DNA of 64,000 nt from Halomonas litopenaei (lineage in GTDB: Bacteria > Pseudomonadota > Gammaproteobacteria > Pseudomonadales > Halomonadaceae), in the NCBI RefSeq assembly GCF_003045775.1, contig NZ_PXNS01000013.1, positions 1-64,000 on the forward strand. The letters run 5' to 3'. The position numbers were made by a program, and so were the translations under genes. This document shows, piece by piece, positions 35,086 through 44,397 of the stretch. Numbering within the stretch: the first letter of the stretch is position 1; the number at the start of each line of letters is the position of its first letter. Below the pieces are notes generated by a model. It did no database searches. It had not been told where the DNA came from and worked only from the letters and a program-made list of their open reading frames with translations.

Positions 35086-35841
35086 GTGACCGAGGCAGGC
35101 AGCCCGCCGCGCTATCGCCAGTTGGCCGATGTCCTCTCGCGCGAAGTCCGGGCGCAGTACTCTCCCGGCGATCTGCTGCCCAGCGAAGCGGCGCTGTCCA
35201 GGCGCTTCGGCGTCAACCGCCACACCGTACGCCGGGCGCTGGACGAACTGGTGGCCGCCGGCATGGTGACCCGTCACCAGGGCCGTGGCACCCAGGTGGT
35301 GGACCGCCGCCTGGACTATGCGGTCAACGCCGCCAGCAAGGTCACCCACAACCTGGCGGAACTGGGCCTGGCCACCGAGACCTGCTGCCTGACCCAGGGC
35401 CTGGCGGTGCCGCCGGAGGCCATCGCCCAGCGCTTTGCGCGTGGGCCGGGCGAGAGCCTTCTGTGTGTCGACACCATGCGCCACGTCGACCGGGCCCCGC
35501 TGTTGCGGCTGCGCCACTGGTTCGACCCCGAACGGGTGCCGGGCTGGCTGGATCGCTATCGCGGTGGTTCGACCCGGGCGCTGCTGGACCAGCACTACGG
35601 GCTGCGCCTGAGGCGCTCCCGGGTGCGCCTGGAAGCGGTCCAGGCCGACGCCGACGACAGCCGCATGCTGCAGTGCGCCCGCCTGGCGCCGCTGGTGGTG
35701 CTGACCAGTGACAACGTCGACGCCGATGGTCGTCTGGTGGAGATCTCCGTCAGTCGGGCACGGGCCGATCGGCTGGCCTATCACTTCGACTTTCCCGCGG
35801 ACGAGCGTCCGCAGTCCCACGACGACGAGGGCTTCTCATGA
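35074..35841 (+). CDS. phnF: GntR family (HutC type) regulator of phosphonate metabolism
   Basis: A 255-residue repressor-type protein: winged helix at residues 8-75 (RYRQLADVLSREVRAQYSPG, RRFGVNRHTVRRALDELVAAGMV) and a UTRA ligand domain from about residue 90 (LCVDTMRHVDRAPLLRLRHWF, VEISVSRARADRLAYHFDF). It lies in the standard position between the transporter and phnG. GGAG lies 6 nt before the ATG. The ligand is unknown. Its stop overlaps phnG by ATGA. Confidence 0.92.
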   Translation: MSRQVTEAGSPPRYRQLADVLSREVRAQYSPGDLLPSEAALSRRFGVNRHTVRRALDELVAAGMVTRHQGRGTQVVDRRLDYAVNAASKVTHNLAELGLATETCCLTQGLAVPPEAIAQRFARGPGESLLCVDTMRHVDRAPLLRLRHWFDPERVPGWLDRYRGGSTRALLDQHYGLRLRRSRVRLEAVQADADDSRMLQCARLAPLVVLTSDNVDADGRLVEISVSRARADRLAYHFDFPADERPQSHDDEGFS

Positions 35842-36281
35842 CACCGACCATGACCCCGACGCAACGTCATCGCCTGCTCGCGTTGACTCCTTTCGACCGT
35901 CTTGCGCAAGGCTGGCAGTCCCTGGGCATCCAGGCGAGCCACCGTTGCGTGCGTGGCCCCGAGACCGGCATGGCGATGGTCCGTGGCCGCATGGGCGGCA
36001 GTGGATCGGCCTTCAACCTGGGCGAGATGACCCTGACCCGGGCCAGCGTCGCCCTCGATGACGGCACCCTTGGCCATGGCTGGGTGCGTGGTCGCGACAA
36101 GGCCCACGCCGAGCTGATCGCCCTGGTCGACGCCTGCGCTCACCACGACCACTGGGCCAGGCGTATCGACAGCGAACTGATGGCACCGCTCGAGCAGGCA
36201 CTCGATGAGCAGTGCAACCAGGCCTCGCAGACCGCCGCCGCCACCCGCGTCGACTTCTTCACCATGGTAAGGGGCGAATGA
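35838..36281 (+). CDS. phnG: C-P lyase core subunit PhnG
   Basis: A 147-residue subunit of the PhnGHIJ core complex; with PhnI and PhnH it helps displace adenine of ATP with the phosphonate. Family segments are VRGRMGGSGSAFNLGEMTLTRASV and GHGWVRGRDKAHAELIALVDA. Coupled by 4-bp overlaps to phnF and phnH. Confidence 0.93.
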   Translation: MTPTMTPTQRHRLLALTPFDRLAQGWQSLGIQASHRCVRGPETGMAMVRGRMGGSGSAFNLGEMTLTRASVALDDGTLGHGWVRGRDKAHAELIALVDACAHHDHWARRIDSELMAPLEQALDEQCNQASQTAAATRVDFFTMVRGE

Positions 36282-36952
36282 ACATGACTCAGCAGACCTC
36301 CGAGGCCGTCCGGCCCCACGACTGGCCGGGACTCGCCGATCCCGTTCACGACAGCCAGCGGCTGTTTCGTCAGCTGCTCGGCGCCATGTCCGAGCCCGGC
36401 ACCCTGACCGAGCTTGTCTTGCCGGAGCTGCCGACCGGCGCGGCGATCTCGCCCGCCGCCTGGGGTGCGCTGCTGGCGCTGTGCGACCTCGATACCCGGG
36501 TGTGGGTGGACCAGGGGCTTGCGCGCGCCAACCTCGCCGCCGCCCTGGCCTTCCACACCGGGGCGCGACTGACCGACGACCCGGCCCAGGCCGATTTCGC
36601 CCTGGTGACCCCTGACACCCTGTCCCGCGAGGACGGCTTCGCGCTGGGCTCGGACGCCTGGCCCGATCGCAGCACCACCCTGATCGTGATGGTCGAGGCG
36701 CTGGCGCAGGGCGATGACTGGTGGCTGTCCGGCCCCGGGGTACCCGGTGAGCGCGGCCTTGCGCTGGGTAACGCCGAGCGCGCGCTGCCGTTGATGCGTG
36801 TGCTCGCCGCCAATCGTGCCCACTTCCCCCGGGGACTGGACGCCTTTATCAGCAGCGAGATGCGACTCACTGCCATCGCCCGCAGCACCCGCCTGGCCGG
36901 ACCTGGATTGGCCGCCACCGATGACGCCGAACATCAAGAGGAGACCGCCTGA
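36278..36952 (+). CDS. phnH: C-P lyase core subunit PhnH
   Basis: A 224-residue subunit of the core complex. Recognisable stretches are DPVHDSQRLFRQLLGAMSEPG, DPAQADFALVT and WWLSGPGVPGERGL near residue 150. The ATG at 36278 overlaps the phnG stop (ATGA); the stop shares one base with the phnI start (TGATG). Confidence 0.93.
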   Translation: MNMTQQTSEAVRPHDWPGLADPVHDSQRLFRQLLGAMSEPGTLTELVLPELPTGAAISPAAWGALLALCDLDTRVWVDQGLARANLAAALAFHTGARLTDDPAQADFALVTPDTLSREDGFALGSDAWPDRSTTLIVMVEALAQGDDWWLSGPGVPGERGLALGNAERALPLMRVLAANRAHFPRGLDAFISSEMRLTAIARSTRLAGPGLAATDDAEHQEETA

Positions 36953-38151
36953 TGTATGTCGCCGTGAAAGGAGGCGAGAAGGCCATCGCCAACGCCCATC
37001 GCTGGATGGCCGATCGTCGTCGTGGAGCGCGCGACCAGCGCGAACTCGAGGTGTCCCAGGTCCAGCAGCAGCTGGGGCTGGCGGTGGACCGGGTGATGGC
37101 CGAGGCCTCGCTGTACGATCCCGAGCTCGCCGCCCTGGCGCTCAAGCAGGCCAGCGGCGACACCGTCGAGGCGGTGTTTCTGCTGCGCGCCTATCGCACG
37201 ACCTTGCCGAGGCTGGCCGAGACGCTGCCGGTGGATACCGGCGCCATGCGCATCGAGCGTCGCATCAGCGCCACCTTCAAGGACGTGCCCGGCGGCCAGG
37301 TGCTGGGCCCGACCTACGACTACACCCACCGGCTGCTCGACTTCATGCTGCTGGCCGGCGTGGAGGTCGAGACCGATACACCAGCGCCGCAGGGTGCCGA
37401 GGAAGGTCTCGAGGCCTGCCCCCAGATCCTTGACTGTCTCAACCATGAAGGCCTGATCGAGCGGGAAGAGGACGACGGCAGCGAGCCCTACGACATCACC
37501 CGCGATCCCCCCGACTTTCCGGTGGATCGCGCCACCCGGCTGCAGATGCTGGCGCGTGGCGACGAGGGCTACCTGCTGGCGCTGGGCTATTCGACCCAAC
37601 GGGGCTACGGGCGCAACCACCCCTTCGCCGGCGAGATTCGCCAGGGTGCGGTGGAGGTCGAGATCGAGGTCGAGGGCTTCGACGGGCCGGTGTGCGTCGG
37701 CGAGATCGCCATGAGCGAGTGCCAGATGATCAACCAGTTCGCCGGCAGCGGTGACACCGCCCCCCAGTTCACCCGGGGCTACGGCCTGGCCTTCGGCCGC
37801 AACGAGCGCAAGACCATGGCCATGGCGCTGGTCGACCGCGCCCTGCGCGCCGAGGAGCTTGGCGAGCCGATCCAGAGCCCGGCCCAGCAGGCCGAGTTCG
37901 TGCTGGCCCACGCCGACAGCGTCGAGGCCTCGGGCTTTGTCTCGCACCTGAAGCTGCCGCACTACGTCGACTTCCAGTCGGAGCTTGAGCTGATTCGCCG
38001 CCTGCGTCGAGAGCACGCCGAGCGTACCGCCGCCACGGCCGAGGCCGTGTCCGACACCCAAGCCGCCAGCGCACGTCCTGCACCAGGCGATGGCGACAAG
38101 GCCGATCCCGAAAAGACCCAGGCCAAGAACGTCCAGGAGAACGTCCGATGA
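36952..38151 (+). CDS. phnI: C-P lyase core subunit PhnI (nucleosidase/transfer)
   Basis: PhnI catalyses attack on ATP at ribose C1, releasing adenine and forming the ribosyl triphosphate phosphonate with PhnG, PhnH and PhnL. The 399-residue protein begins MYVAVKGGEKAIANAHRWMADRRRG and has GYSTQRGYGRNHPFAGEIRQG and EIAMSECQMINQFAG. The last 40 residues are a hydrophilic tail longer than the E. coli protein (354). Confidence 0.95.
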   Translation: MYVAVKGGEKAIANAHRWMADRRRGARDQRELEVSQVQQQLGLAVDRVMAEASLYDPELAALALKQASGDTVEAVFLLRAYRTTLPRLAETLPVDTGAMRIERRISATFKDVPGGQVLGPTYDYTHRLLDFMLLAGVEVETDTPAPQGAEEGLEACPQILDCLNHEGLIEREEDDGSEPYDITRDPPDFPVDRATRLQMLARGDEGYLLALGYSTQRGYGRNHPFAGEIRQGAVEVEIEVEGFDGPVCVGEIAMSECQMINQFAGSGDTAPQFTRGYGLAFGRNERKTMAMALVDRALRAEELGEPIQSPAQQAEFVLAHADSVEASGFVSHLKLPHYVDFQSELELIRRLRREHAERTAATAEAVSDTQAASARPAPGDGDKADPEKTQAKNVQENVR

Positions 38152-38996
38152 ACACCGCCATCGACAGCGGCTACAACTTCGCCTACCTGGACGAGCAGAC
38201 CAAGCGCATGATCCGTCGCGCCCTGCTCAAGGCGGTGGCGATCCCCGGCTACCAGGTGCCCTTCGGCGGGCGCGAGATGCCGATGCCCTACGGCTGGGGC
38301 ACCGGCGGCATGCAGTTGACCGCCAGCGTGCTGGGCGCCGACGACACCCTCAAGGTGATCGACCAGGGCGCCGACGACACCACCAACGCGGTCAGCATCC
38401 GCGCCTTCTTCGAGCGCGTCGCCGGGGTCGAGACCACCACCGCCACGGCACAGGCCAGCGTGATCCAGACCCGTCACCGGATTCCCGAGAAGACCCTGCG
38501 CGCCGACCAGATCCTGATCTTCCAGGTGCCGATCCCCGAGCCGCTGCGCTTTATCGAGCCCAGCGAGGAGGAGACCCGGGTCATGCACGCCCTCGAGGAG
38601 TACGGGGTGATGCACGTCAAGCTCTACGAGGACATCGCCCACCACGGCCATATCGCCACCACCTACGCCTACCCGGTGAAGGTCGACGGACGCTACGTGA
38701 TGGACCCCTCGCCGATTCCCAAGTTCGACAACCCCAAGCTGCATATGAGCGAGGCGCTGATGCTGTTCGGCGCCGGCCGCGAGAAGCGCCTCTACGCGAT
38801 TCCGCCACACACCCGGGTGGAGAGCCTCGACTTCGAGGATCACCCCTTCGAGATCCAGGCCTGGGACGAGCCCTGCGCCATCTGCGGGGCCACCGACAGC
38901 TACCTGGACGAGGTCATCATCGATGATCAGGGCGCACGCATGTTCGTGTGCTCGGATACCGACTACTGCAACTCCCGCAGCGAGGAGAAGGCATGA
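38148..38996 (+). CDS. phnJ: Alpha-D-ribose 1-methylphosphonate 5-phosphate C-P lyase
   Basis: PhnJ is the radical-SAM enzyme that cleaves the carbon-phosphorus bond. The 282-residue protein keeps the unusual C-terminal cluster motif Cys243-x2-Cys246-x21-Cys268 and the extra Cys274 needed for thiyl radical chemistry (CAIC...CSDTDYC). The start GYNFAYLDEQTKRMIRRALLKA is strongly conserved. It overlaps phnI and phnK by ATGA. Confidence 0.97.
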   Translation: MNTAIDSGYNFAYLDEQTKRMIRRALLKAVAIPGYQVPFGGREMPMPYGWGTGGMQLTASVLGADDTLKVIDQGADDTTNAVSIRAFFERVAGVETTTATAQASVIQTRHRIPEKTLRADQILIFQVPIPEPLRFIEPSEEETRVMHALEEYGVMHVKLYEDIAHHGHIATTYAYPVKVDGRYVMDPSPIPKFDNPKLHMSEALMLFGAGREKRLYAIPPHTRVESLDFEDHPFEIQAWDEPCAICGATDSYLDEVIIDDQGARMFVCSDTDYCNSRSEEKA

Positions 38997-39814
38997 AGCG
39001 CCCACAGCTTGAACGTCCCGCCCTGCTCGAGGCCCGCGCCATCCAGCGCCTGTACGGCCCCGGCAAGGGCTGCGAGGAGATCGACTTCACCCTGCACCAG
39101 GGCGAGGTGCTGGGCATCGTCGGCGAGTCCGGCTCGGGCAAGTCGACCCTGTTGCGGGTGCTCTCCGGGCTCGAGGCGCCGGATCGCGGTCAGGTGGTCT
39201 ATCACGCCGGGGAGGCCGGCTCGGTCGGCGGCTCCCCCGGCAAGGACGAAGCGCTCGATCTCTATGCCATCAGCGAGGCACGCCGCCGCGCCCTGCTGCG
39301 CATGGAGTGGGGCCTGGTCCACCAGAACCCCCGGGATGGCCTGCGCCTGGGCGTCTCCGCCGGGGCCAACGTCGGCGAGCGGCTGATGGCGCTGGGCCAG
39401 CGTCACTATGGCGAACTGCGCGCCGCCGGCCAGGACTGGATGGGCCGGGTCGAGCTCGACCCGGCGCGCATCGACGACGCCCCCCAGACCTTTTCCGGCG
39501 GCATGCAGCAGCGCCTGCAGATCGCCCGCACCCTGGTGACCCAGCCGAGGCTAGTGTTCATGGACGAGCCCACCGGCGGCCTCGACGTCTCGGTCCAGGC
39601 GCGCCTTCTGGACATGCTGCGCACCCTGACCCGGGAGCTCGGCCTGTCGGTGATCCTGGTCACCCACGACCTGGCGGTGGCCAGGCTGCTGGCCCACCGC
39701 CTGATGGTGATGCGCCGGGGCAGGGTGGTGGAGGCCGGGCTGACCGATCAGATCCTCGACGATCCACAGCATCCCTACACCCAGCTGCTGGTGTCCTCGG
39801 TGCTGACGCCATGA
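38993..39814 (+). CDS. phnK: C-P lyase ABC-type ATPase PhnK
   Basis: PhnK binds the core complex through PhnJ. The 273-residue ATPase has Walker A GESGSGKSTLLRVLSG, the signature FSGGMQQRLQIARTLVTQ and Walker B LVFMDEPTGGLDVS, as in oligopeptide-type ATPases. An inserted segment (GEAGSVGGSPGKDEA) lies between Walker A and the Q-loop. The ATG at 38993 overlaps the phnJ stop. Confidence 0.95.
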   Translation: MKRPQLERPALLEARAIQRLYGPGKGCEEIDFTLHQGEVLGIVGESGSGKSTLLRVLSGLEAPDRGQVVYHAGEAGSVGGSPGKDEALDLYAISEARRRALLRMEWGLVHQNPRDGLRLGVSAGANVGERLMALGQRHYGELRAAGQDWMGRVELDPARIDDAPQTFSGGMQQRLQIARTLVTQPRLVFMDEPTGGLDVSVQARLLDMLRTLTRELGLSVILVTHDLAVARLLAHRLMVMRRGRVVEAGLTDQILDDPQHPYTQLLVSSVLTP

Positions 39815-39837
39815 ATTCGCTTTCTCAGGAGTCCAAG

Positions 39838-40611
39838 ATGACGTCCCCCTTTCTTACCGCCCGGCGGCTCGACAAGACCTTCGTGCTGCACGCCCAGGGC
39901 GGCCAGGCGCTGCCGGTGATGCGCGGTCTCGATCTGTCCCTGTCGCCGGGCAAGTGCCTGGTGCTGGCCGGGCGCAGCGGCATCGGCAAGAGCACCCTGT
40001 TGAAGATGGTCAACGGCAACTACCGGGTCAGCGGCGGGCAGCTGACGCTGCACTTCGAGGATGGCGAACTCGAGCTGTCGGCGCTGCCGGCCCACGCCTG
40101 GCACCTGCTGCGGCGCGACGTGATCGGCTACGTCAGCCAGTTTCTGCGGGTGGTGCCCCGGGTCTCGGCCCGGGAGGTGGTGATGGAGCCGCTGCTGGCT
40201 CGGGGCTGTGACGTGTCCGAGGCCCGCGCCCGTGCCGAGGCCCTGCTGGCGCGGCTCAACCTGCCCGAGCGACTGTGGGAGCTGGCGCCGGGCACCTTCT
40301 CCGGCGGTGAGCAGCAGCGGGTCAATATCGCCCGTGGCTTTATCGCCGAGCACCCGCTGTTGCTGCTCGACGAGCCCACGGCGTCGCTGGACGCCGCCAA
40401 CCGCGAGGTGGTGGTGCAGTTGATCGAGGAGGCCAAGGCCCGTGGCACCGCCATGCTCGGCATCTTCCACGACGAGGAGGTGCGCGAGCGGGTCGCCGAT
40501 CGCCTGCTTGAGCTGGAAGGGCATATGCTGCTTGGTGGCACCGACGCTGACCGCACCGCGTCAGACCATACCTCATTTCGTCAGACCGACTCCGGGGAGT
40601 CCCTTTCATGA
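39838..40611 (+). CDS. phnL: C-P lyase ABC-type ATPase PhnL
   Basis: A 257-residue ATPase: MTSPFLTARRLDKTFVLHAQGG at the start matches PhnL, with Walker A AGRSGIGKSTLLKMVNG, signature FSGGEQQRVNIARGFI and Walker B LLLLDEPTASLD. CAGGAG lies 7 nt before the ATG at 39838. An alternative ATG at 39811 overlaps the phnK stop and adds nine residues without homology; both may be used. Confidence 0.94.
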   Translation: MTSPFLTARRLDKTFVLHAQGGQALPVMRGLDLSLSPGKCLVLAGRSGIGKSTLLKMVNGNYRVSGGQLTLHFEDGELELSALPAHAWHLLRRDVIGYVSQFLRVVPRVSAREVVMEPLLARGCDVSEARARAEALLARLNLPERLWELAPGTFSGGEQQRVNIARGFIAEHPLLLLDEPTASLDAANREVVVQLIEEAKARGTAMLGIFHDEEVRERVADRLLELEGHMLLGGTDADRTASDHTSFRQTDSGESLS

Positions 40612-41753
40612 ACCAGGATCAGATTCTGACCAACGCCAGGCTGGTGCTCGACGACGAGGTGGTGCACGGCAGCCTGGTGATCAAGGACGGCGTGATCAAG
40701 GCGCTGGAACGTGGCCCGGTGTCGCTCCCGGGGGTGACCGACTGCCAGGGCGATATCCTGATGCCCGGCATGATCGAGCTGCACACCGACAATATGGAAA
40801 AGTACTTCCAGCCAAGGCCCAAGGTGTCCTGGCCGGGCCGCCAGGCGGCGCTGGCCCACGACGCCCAGATGGCCGCCAGCGGCATCACCACGGTGTTCGA
40901 CGCGGTGTCGATCGGTGACGTCGACGAGCAGAGCATGCGCCACGGGGCCCTCGACGAGATGGTCTCCTCGCTGGCTGATATCAACGACAACGGCATGGCC
41001 CGGGTCGACCACCGTCTGCACCTGCGCTGCGAGGTGTGCCACCCGGATACCCTGGCGCGTTTCAAGAGCTTCATGGACTCGCCGCTGCTGGGGCTGGTGT
41101 CGCTGATGGATCACTCGCCGGGCCAGCGCCAGTTCGCCAGCCTCGACGCCTACCGGGTCTACTACCAGGGCAAGTACGGCCTGGACGATGCCAGCCTCGA
41201 GGCCTTTATCGAGAAGCAGCTGGCCAACAGCGCCGCCTATTCCAGCGCCCACCGTCGCGCCATCGCCGAGCTGTGCAGCGAGCGCGGCCTGGCCCTGGCC
41301 AGCCACGACGACGCCACCGTCGCCCACGTGGCGGAAAGCCTCGAGTACGGCACCCGGGTAGCGGAGTTTCCCACCACCCGGGAGGCCGCCGAGGCCTCCC
41401 ATCGTCACGGCATGGCGGTGATGATGGGCGCCCCCAATGTGGTCCGCGGCGGCTCCCACTCCGGCAATATCGCCGCGGCCGAGCTGGTGCGCCTGGGCGT
41501 GCTCGACATCCTGTCCTCCGACTACTACCCGGCGGCGCTGCTCGACGCGGTATTCCGTATCGCCGCCATGGAGGACGGCTACGACCTGCCTCGCGCGGTG
41601 GCCACGGCCTCGCGTAGGCCGGCCGAGGCCGTGGGCCTGGACGATCGCGGACGCATCGCTCAGGGGCTGCGCGCCGACCTGGTGCGGGTGCGCGAGGTCG
41701 ATGGCCATCCGCTGGTCCAGCGCGTGTGGTGCGCGGGCAGGCAGGTGCACTGA
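40608..41753 (+). CDS. phnM: Alpha-D-ribose 1-methylphosphonate 5-triphosphate diphosphatase
   Basis: PhnM removes pyrophosphate from the ribosyl triphosphate phosphonate before PhnJ acts. The 381-residue amidohydrolase-fold protein has MPGMIELHTDNMEKYFQPRPKVSWP (metal-binding region), LASHDDATVAHV and MGAPNVVRGGSHSGN, and DILSSDYYPAAL. Overlaps phnL (ATGA) and shares one base with phnN. Confidence 0.95.
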   Translation: MNQDQILTNARLVLDDEVVHGSLVIKDGVIKALERGPVSLPGVTDCQGDILMPGMIELHTDNMEKYFQPRPKVSWPGRQAALAHDAQMAASGITTVFDAVSIGDVDEQSMRHGALDEMVSSLADINDNGMARVDHRLHLRCEVCHPDTLARFKSFMDSPLLGLVSLMDHSPGQRQFASLDAYRVYYQGKYGLDDASLEAFIEKQLANSAAYSSAHRRAIAELCSERGLALASHDDATVAHVAESLEYGTRVAEFPTTREAAEASHRHGMAVMMGAPNVVRGGSHSGNIAAAELVRLGVLDILSSDYYPAALLDAVFRIAAMEDGYDLPRAVATASRRPAEAVGLDDRGRIAQGLRADLVRVREVDGHPLVQRVWCAGRQVH

Positions 41754-42295
41754 TGCTGGTCTACCTGATCGGCGCCAGCGGCGTGGGCAAGGACAGCCTG
41801 CTCGACGCCGTGCGAAAGCGGCGCCCGGACCTGCTGGTGGCGCACCGCTACATCACCCGGCCAAGCGGCGTCGGCGAGGACTCGGTGGCGCTGTCGCCGG
41901 CCGAGTTCGATGCCCGGCGGGCACGCGGCCTGTTCTGCCTTGACTGGGTCGCCCACGGGCTTCACTACGGCGTCGGCATCGAGGTGGAGGCCTGGCTCGC
42001 GGCGGGGGTCACGGTGCTGCTCAACGGCAGTCGTCGCGAGCTGGCGGCCGCCCGTGCGCGCTTCGGCGAGCGCCTCAAACCGGTGGTGGTGACCGCCCCG
42101 CCCGAGGTGCTGCGTGAGCGGCTCGCCAGGCGCGGGCGCGAGAGCGACGATCAGATCGAGGCGCGCCTTGCGCGCCACGCCGAGGTGGAGGCCGAACTCG
42201 AGCGCTGCCATCCGGCGCTGGATCGCGTCGACAACGGTGGCAGCCTGGACGAGAGCGTCCGGGCGCTGGAGGCGATCATCGCCTCCCGCCTCTGA
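41753..42295 (+). CDS. phnN: Ribose 1,5-bisphosphokinase
   Basis: PhnN phosphorylates ribose 1,5-bisphosphate to PRPP, returning the ribose to metabolism. The 180-residue guanylate-kinase-like protein has P-loop IGASGVGKDSLLDAV at the N-terminus and HRYITRPSGVGEDSVALS. The TGATG junction with phnM indicates coupling. Confidence 0.93.
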   Translation: MLVYLIGASGVGKDSLLDAVRKRRPDLLVAHRYITRPSGVGEDSVALSPAEFDARRARGLFCLDWVAHGLHYGVGIEVEAWLAAGVTVLLNGSRRELAAARARFGERLKPVVVTAPPEVLRERLARRGRESDDQIEARLARHAEVEAELERCHPALDRVDNGGSLDESVRALEAIIASRL

Positions 42296-42414
42296 CGGAG
42301 CCGGCGTCGAGTCTGTCGGCGCCGGCCTTGTGTCGATCGTCGACTACAGCGGCAGTGCGTACCACCTCATCAGCGCAAGCGGCTTGTGCCTCTTGCTTCA
42401 GCTCGGAGACTTCC

Positions 42415-43194
42415 ATGGAGTTTCGCTTCAACGGCACCGGAGACAGCGCCCAGGTGCCTCGCTTCGGCTGCGACTGTCGCGCCTGCACTCGGGCCAGGGT
42501 GTTCACCAGCCATCAGCGTGGCCCCTGCTGCGCCGAGCTGAGCGTGGACGGCCGGCGCTACCTGCTCGACGCCGGGCGCATGGACCTGGCCCATAGCTGC
42601 GAGCTGGAGCGTCCCGCCGCCTTCTTCGTCACCCACTACCACGCCGACCATGTGCAGGGGCTGTTTCACCTGCGCTGGGGGACCGGCACGTCGATCCCGG
42701 TCTACGGTCCCAAGGATCCCAGCGGCTGCGCCGATCTCTATCGCAACAGCGGCATCCTCGACTTCCAGCCGGGGCTCAAGCCGTTCAAGCCGCTGGACTT
42801 CGATGGGCTGACGGTGACCCCGGTGCCGCTCAATCACAGCAAGCCGACCCTCGGTTACTGCCTGGATGATGGCGGCACCCGCCTGGCCTACCTGACCGAC
42901 ACCCAGGGTCTGCCCGGCGCCACCGAGCGTTTTCTGCGCCAGTGGGACGCCGACGTCGTCGTGCTCGACGCCTGCCACCCGGCCAGCCAGCTCGAGACGC
43001 GCAACCACAACAGCATCACTCAGGCGCTGGAGATCATCACCCGACTCGACCCGCCCCGGGCCTATCTCACCCACATCAGCCATGAACTGGACGCCGAGCG
43101 CCTGGACCAGCCGACCCCCTTGCCGCCCAAGGTGCGCATCGCCCGGGACGGCGAGACGCTGGAGGACTGGGATCGCCTGGACGCCGTCTGCTAG
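42415..43194 (+). CDS. phnP: 5-phosphoribosyl 1,2-cyclic phosphodiesterase
   Basis: PhnP opens the cyclic phosphate left by PhnJ to give ribose 1,5-bisphosphate. The 259-residue metallo-beta-lactamase fold protein has the extra zinc site VPRFGCDCRACTRAR near residue 12, the catalytic THYHADHVQGL and VVVLDACHPASQ. The start at 42415 follows CGGAG. The stop codon TAG (43192-43194) lies inside the CTAG that bounds repeat copy 3. Confidence 0.94.
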   Translation: MEFRFNGTGDSAQVPRFGCDCRACTRARVFTSHQRGPCCAELSVDGRRYLLDAGRMDLAHSCELERPAAFFVTHYHADHVQGLFHLRWGTGTSIPVYGPKDPSGCADLYRNSGILDFQPGLKPFKPLDFDGLTVTPVPLNHSKPTLGYCLDDGGTRLAYLTDTQGLPGATERFLRQWDADVVVLDACHPASQLETRNHNSITQALEIITRLDPPRAYLTHISHELDAERLDQPTPLPPKVRIARDGETLEDWDRLDAVC

Positions 43195-43337
43195 GGCTTG
43201 CATGAAAAGTGTCTGCGCTCGGTAATACGGCGTTAAAAATCGGATCAACGTGCTCATTTACACCTCGTAAACTGCGCTGTCTCACCGATTTTTGCCTTGT
43301 CTAACCATCGCTCGCCGGCTGTTCGTACTAAGCCCAG
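43191..43337 (-). mobile_element. 147-bp CTAG-bounded fold-back repeat, copy 3 (inverted)
   Basis: Same element as copies 1, 2 and 4 but reversed and more diverged at one end (CTAG changed to CCAG, GTCTGAAAAGT changed to GTACGAACAG). It begins at the phnP stop codon and separates phnP from the phosphonate-associated acyltransferase. Confidence 0.78.
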
Positions 43338-43406
43338 GCAAGGCGCTGCTCCAGTTGCGGCCTTGGCTTCCTTCATGCTGACTTATCTGCGAGAGCCCCC
43401 CTGATC

Positions 43407-44150
43407 ATGTCCGATATCCCCACGCCGTCTGTGTCTGACGGCTCCTTATCTTGTGAATCGCCCAGTGGCTCGCCCAGTGGCTCATCCAGAGACTCATCCA
43501 GCGCGCTGGACCAGCCGACGTCCCCGCGTCTGTCCGAGCGGCCCAACGTCGCCGCCGACGCTCGCCTGCACCACAGTGAGCTTGGGCGCTTCACCGAGGT
43601 CGGCAGTCGCTGCGTGTTCAACCATGTCAGTCTCGGCGACTACAGCTATATCGAGCGTGACGGCGACGTCATGTTCGCTACCATCGGCAAGTTCACCTCC
43701 ATCGCCGCCAGCGTGCGCATCAATCCGAGCAACCACCCCTGGTGGCGGCCGACCCTGCATCACTTCAGCTATCGCCCCGGCAAGTTCGGTTTCAGCGACG
43801 AGGCCCTCGACGGCGAGGTATTCGCCTGGCGCGAGGCCGATCGGGTGGTCATCGGCCACGACGTCTGGATCGGCCACGGCGCCATCGTGCTGCCCGGCGT
43901 GACCATCGGTCACGGCGCCATCGTCGGCGCCGGCAGCGTGGTGACCAGAGACGTGCCGGCCTACCACATCGTGGTGGGCAACCCCGCCCGGGTGCTCAGG
44001 CCACGCTTCGATGATCCCGCCATCGCCGAACGGCTCGAACGACTGGCCTGGTGGGACTGGTCGGACGAGCGTATCAAGGCCCATCTGAAGGGCTTTCAAG
44101 GCAACGTCGAGGACTTTCTGGCCGAGGCGGAGCGGGGGACATCCAGTTAG
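43407..44150 (+). CDS. Phosphonate-associated hexapeptide-repeat acyltransferase
   Basis: A 247-residue left-handed beta-helix transferase (DapH/GlmU type) of the family found only with C-P lyase operons (TIGR03308). The helix turns show as VIGHDVWIGHGAIVLPGVTIGHGAIVGAGSVVTRDVPAYHIVVGNPARVL; the catalytic-type histidine lies in NPSNHPWW. The first 50 residues are a serine-rich low-complexity extension from a 12-bp tandem repeat, so the true start may be later. It may acetylate an aminophosphonate, in place of PhnO, which is absent. Confidence 0.85.
   Translation: MSDIPTPSVSDGSLSCESPSGSPSGSSRDSSSALDQPTSPRLSERPNVAADARLHHSELGRFTEVGSRCVFNHVSLGDYSYIERDGDVMFATIGKFTSIAASVRINPSNHPWWRPTLHHFSYRPGKFGFSDEALDGEVFAWREADRVVIGHDVWIGHGAIVLPGVTIGHGAIVGAGSVVTRDVPAYHIVVGNPARVLRPRFDDPAIAERLERLAWWDWSDERIKAHLKGFQGNVEDFLAEAERGTSS
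43458..43505 (+). repeat. 12-bp tandem repeat coding SPSG-type units
   Basis: Four 12-bp units start at 43458, 43470, 43482 and 43494; the first two are identical and the next two diverged. They encode SPSG-SPSG-SSRD-SSSA in the acyltransferase N-terminus. Confidence 0.7.
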
Positions 44151-44397
44151 GGACAAGAGGGGCTGGCGGTGTGGGGGAGGCTTCATGACCCCTAGTCGGT
44201 TGGACATTGACGTTATAGGGCGCCGACATACGCCAGCGACTTTGCTGAATTGAAACGATTGATGACGCTTTGATGGCAGCGTTGTGAATCGCCGCCTAGC
44301 TTTCCTGAATCGTCGGGGGGAGCGCTCGAGCAGTGGCCAGGGCTCGCAGATTCTCTCCGGCTCTGTCGGCGACCGACCCTGCTCAGGAGTGCCCCTT

